Shown: positions 63,516-64,000 of the stretch, one piece after another | Layout of the letters: every line of letters starts with the position of its first letter | How positions within the stretch are numbered: the stretch's first letter is position 1 | Assembly (NCBI GenBank): GCA_963810945.1 | Contig: CAWEPI010000008.1 | Location: 682,001-746,000 of the forward strand | Direction of reading: 5' to 3' | Length of the DNA stretch: 64,000 bases | Origin: JAOUEA01 sp963810945 | Lineage (GTDB): Bacteria > Actinomycetota > UBA4738 > HRBIN12 | Translations under genes and position numbers: made by a program | Notes under the pieces: model-generated | What the model saw: the letters and a program-made list of their open reading frames with translations, nothing else | Told to the model about the DNA's origin: nothing | Databases searched by the model: none

Positions 63516-64000
63516 ATGACCGAGCCAGAGGTTGTCGCTTCGTCCGCGGATCTCGCCACGATCGAGCGGTTGCTGGCGGGCGACGAGACGACCTTCATGA
63601 TGCTCGTCGAGCAGAACCAACCCCCGATGCTCCGCATCGCCCAGATGTATGTCTCCTCGCGCGCGGTGGCCGAAGAGGCAGTCCAGGAGGCATGGATCGG
63701 GATCCTGAAGGGCTTGCCGACGTTCGAAGGGCGATCTTCGCTCAGGACCTGGATGTACAAGATCGTCGCCAACGTGGCCAAGACACGCGGCGTGCGCGAA
63801 GGCCGCTCGCTCCCCTTCTCGGCGCTGGCAGGCGGTACCCACGACGATCCGGTCGATCCCTCGTGGTTCCAGGGCCCAGACGATCCGTCCCCGGGAGGGT
63901 GGCGCACGTTCCCCGACGATTGGCGCGGGATCCCCGAAGACCGGCTCCTGGGCCGGGAGACGCTCGACCACATCTCGCGCGCGTTGGACGGGATGCCCGC
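63516..64000 (+). CDS. ECF-type RNA polymerase sigma factor (partial)
   Basis: First 161 residues; the gene runs off the window. Region 2 is clear: LLAGDETTFMMLVEQNQPPM, YVSSRAVAEEAVQEAWIGIL, LPTFEGRSSLRTWMYKIVANVAKTRG (region 2.2-2.4). A ~50-residue Pro/Asp-rich linker (HDDPVDPSWFQGPDDPSPGG) is longer than usual before region 4 begins at ETLDHISRALDGMPA. ATG 63516 follows TACGAT by 7 bases. The anti-sigma gene, if any, is outside the window. Confidence 0.88.
   Translation, partial: MTEPEVVASSADLATIERLLAGDETTFMMLVEQNQPPMLRIAQMYVSSRAVAEEAVQEAWIGILKGLPTFEGRSSLRTWMYKIVANVAKTRGVREGRSLPFSALAGGTHDDPVDPSWFQGPDDPSPGGWRTFPDDWRGIPEDRLLGRETLDHISRALDGMP

Overview
The window is a high-GC (roughly 70 percent) stretch of an actinomycetotal chromosome. 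The best markers are a CrgA cell-division protein, a PASTA-domain Ser/Thr kinase next to a class B penicillin-binding protein, many GTG/TTG starts, translationally coupled GTGA/ATGA overlaps, and repeated TANNNT boxes 6-9 bases upstream of start codons, as in leaderless actinobacterial mRNAs. I cannot name the genus; the mix of genes suggests an uncultured deep branch.

Left and middle part (1-44.4 kb) is core-like. It runs pbpA(partial)-pknB, a double-length ThyX-type protein, an HU protein, then a compact histidine operon hisDCBHAFIG (4.5-10.8 kb; hisE is not in it). Next come a delta-60 repeat secreted protein, isocitrate lyase, a DJ-1/PfpI protein, proline dehydrogenase, a DHDPS-family lyase, a YbhN-like membrane protein, a fadD-GNAT-HAD operon on the minus strand, an asymmetric two-gene ABC exporter, penicillin acylase, crgA with a cluster of DnaA-box-like sites, glutamate dehydrogenase, an S9 peptidase, an orphan CoxL-like subunit, tandem sugar-dehydrogenase paralogues, several conserved hypotheticals, tRNA-Ala(TGC), a menC-like racemase with a GNAT partner, a large membrane protein and a Crp/Fnr regulator.

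Right part (44.5-64 kb) is accessory. Two related ~166-bp direct repeats (44480-44646 and 48336-48501) each end in the 3' half of a tRNA-Ile(GAT) gene, as left by tandem integration of elements. Between them is an arsenic cassette: ArsR, an ArsO-like monooxygenase, ArsC, OsmC, and a 16-residue Cys-rich micro-ORF driven by a palindromic divergent promoter. Beyond the second repeat is a sulfide/persulfide module: a CstR-like repressor, DUF302, thioredoxin, sulfide:quinone oxidoreductase and OsmC, divergently arranged around a CstR-type operator ATACCCC-CT-GGGGTAT, with a TauE/SafE exporter and a hemerythrin nearby. Then follow UppP, a histidine-kinase-like protein lacking the phosphoacceptor His, gene remnants, a ClC chloride transporter, a TetR regulator with its operator, NhaA and the start of an ECF sigma factor.

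About sixteen genes, several of them normally important, are broken by a single base; almost all are +1 insertions that are restored by deleting one base, often next to a CG dinucleotide, and gdhA also has an in-frame TAG. I read most of these as sequence or assembly errors rather than biology, and annotate the genes as single units with the shift positions stated.
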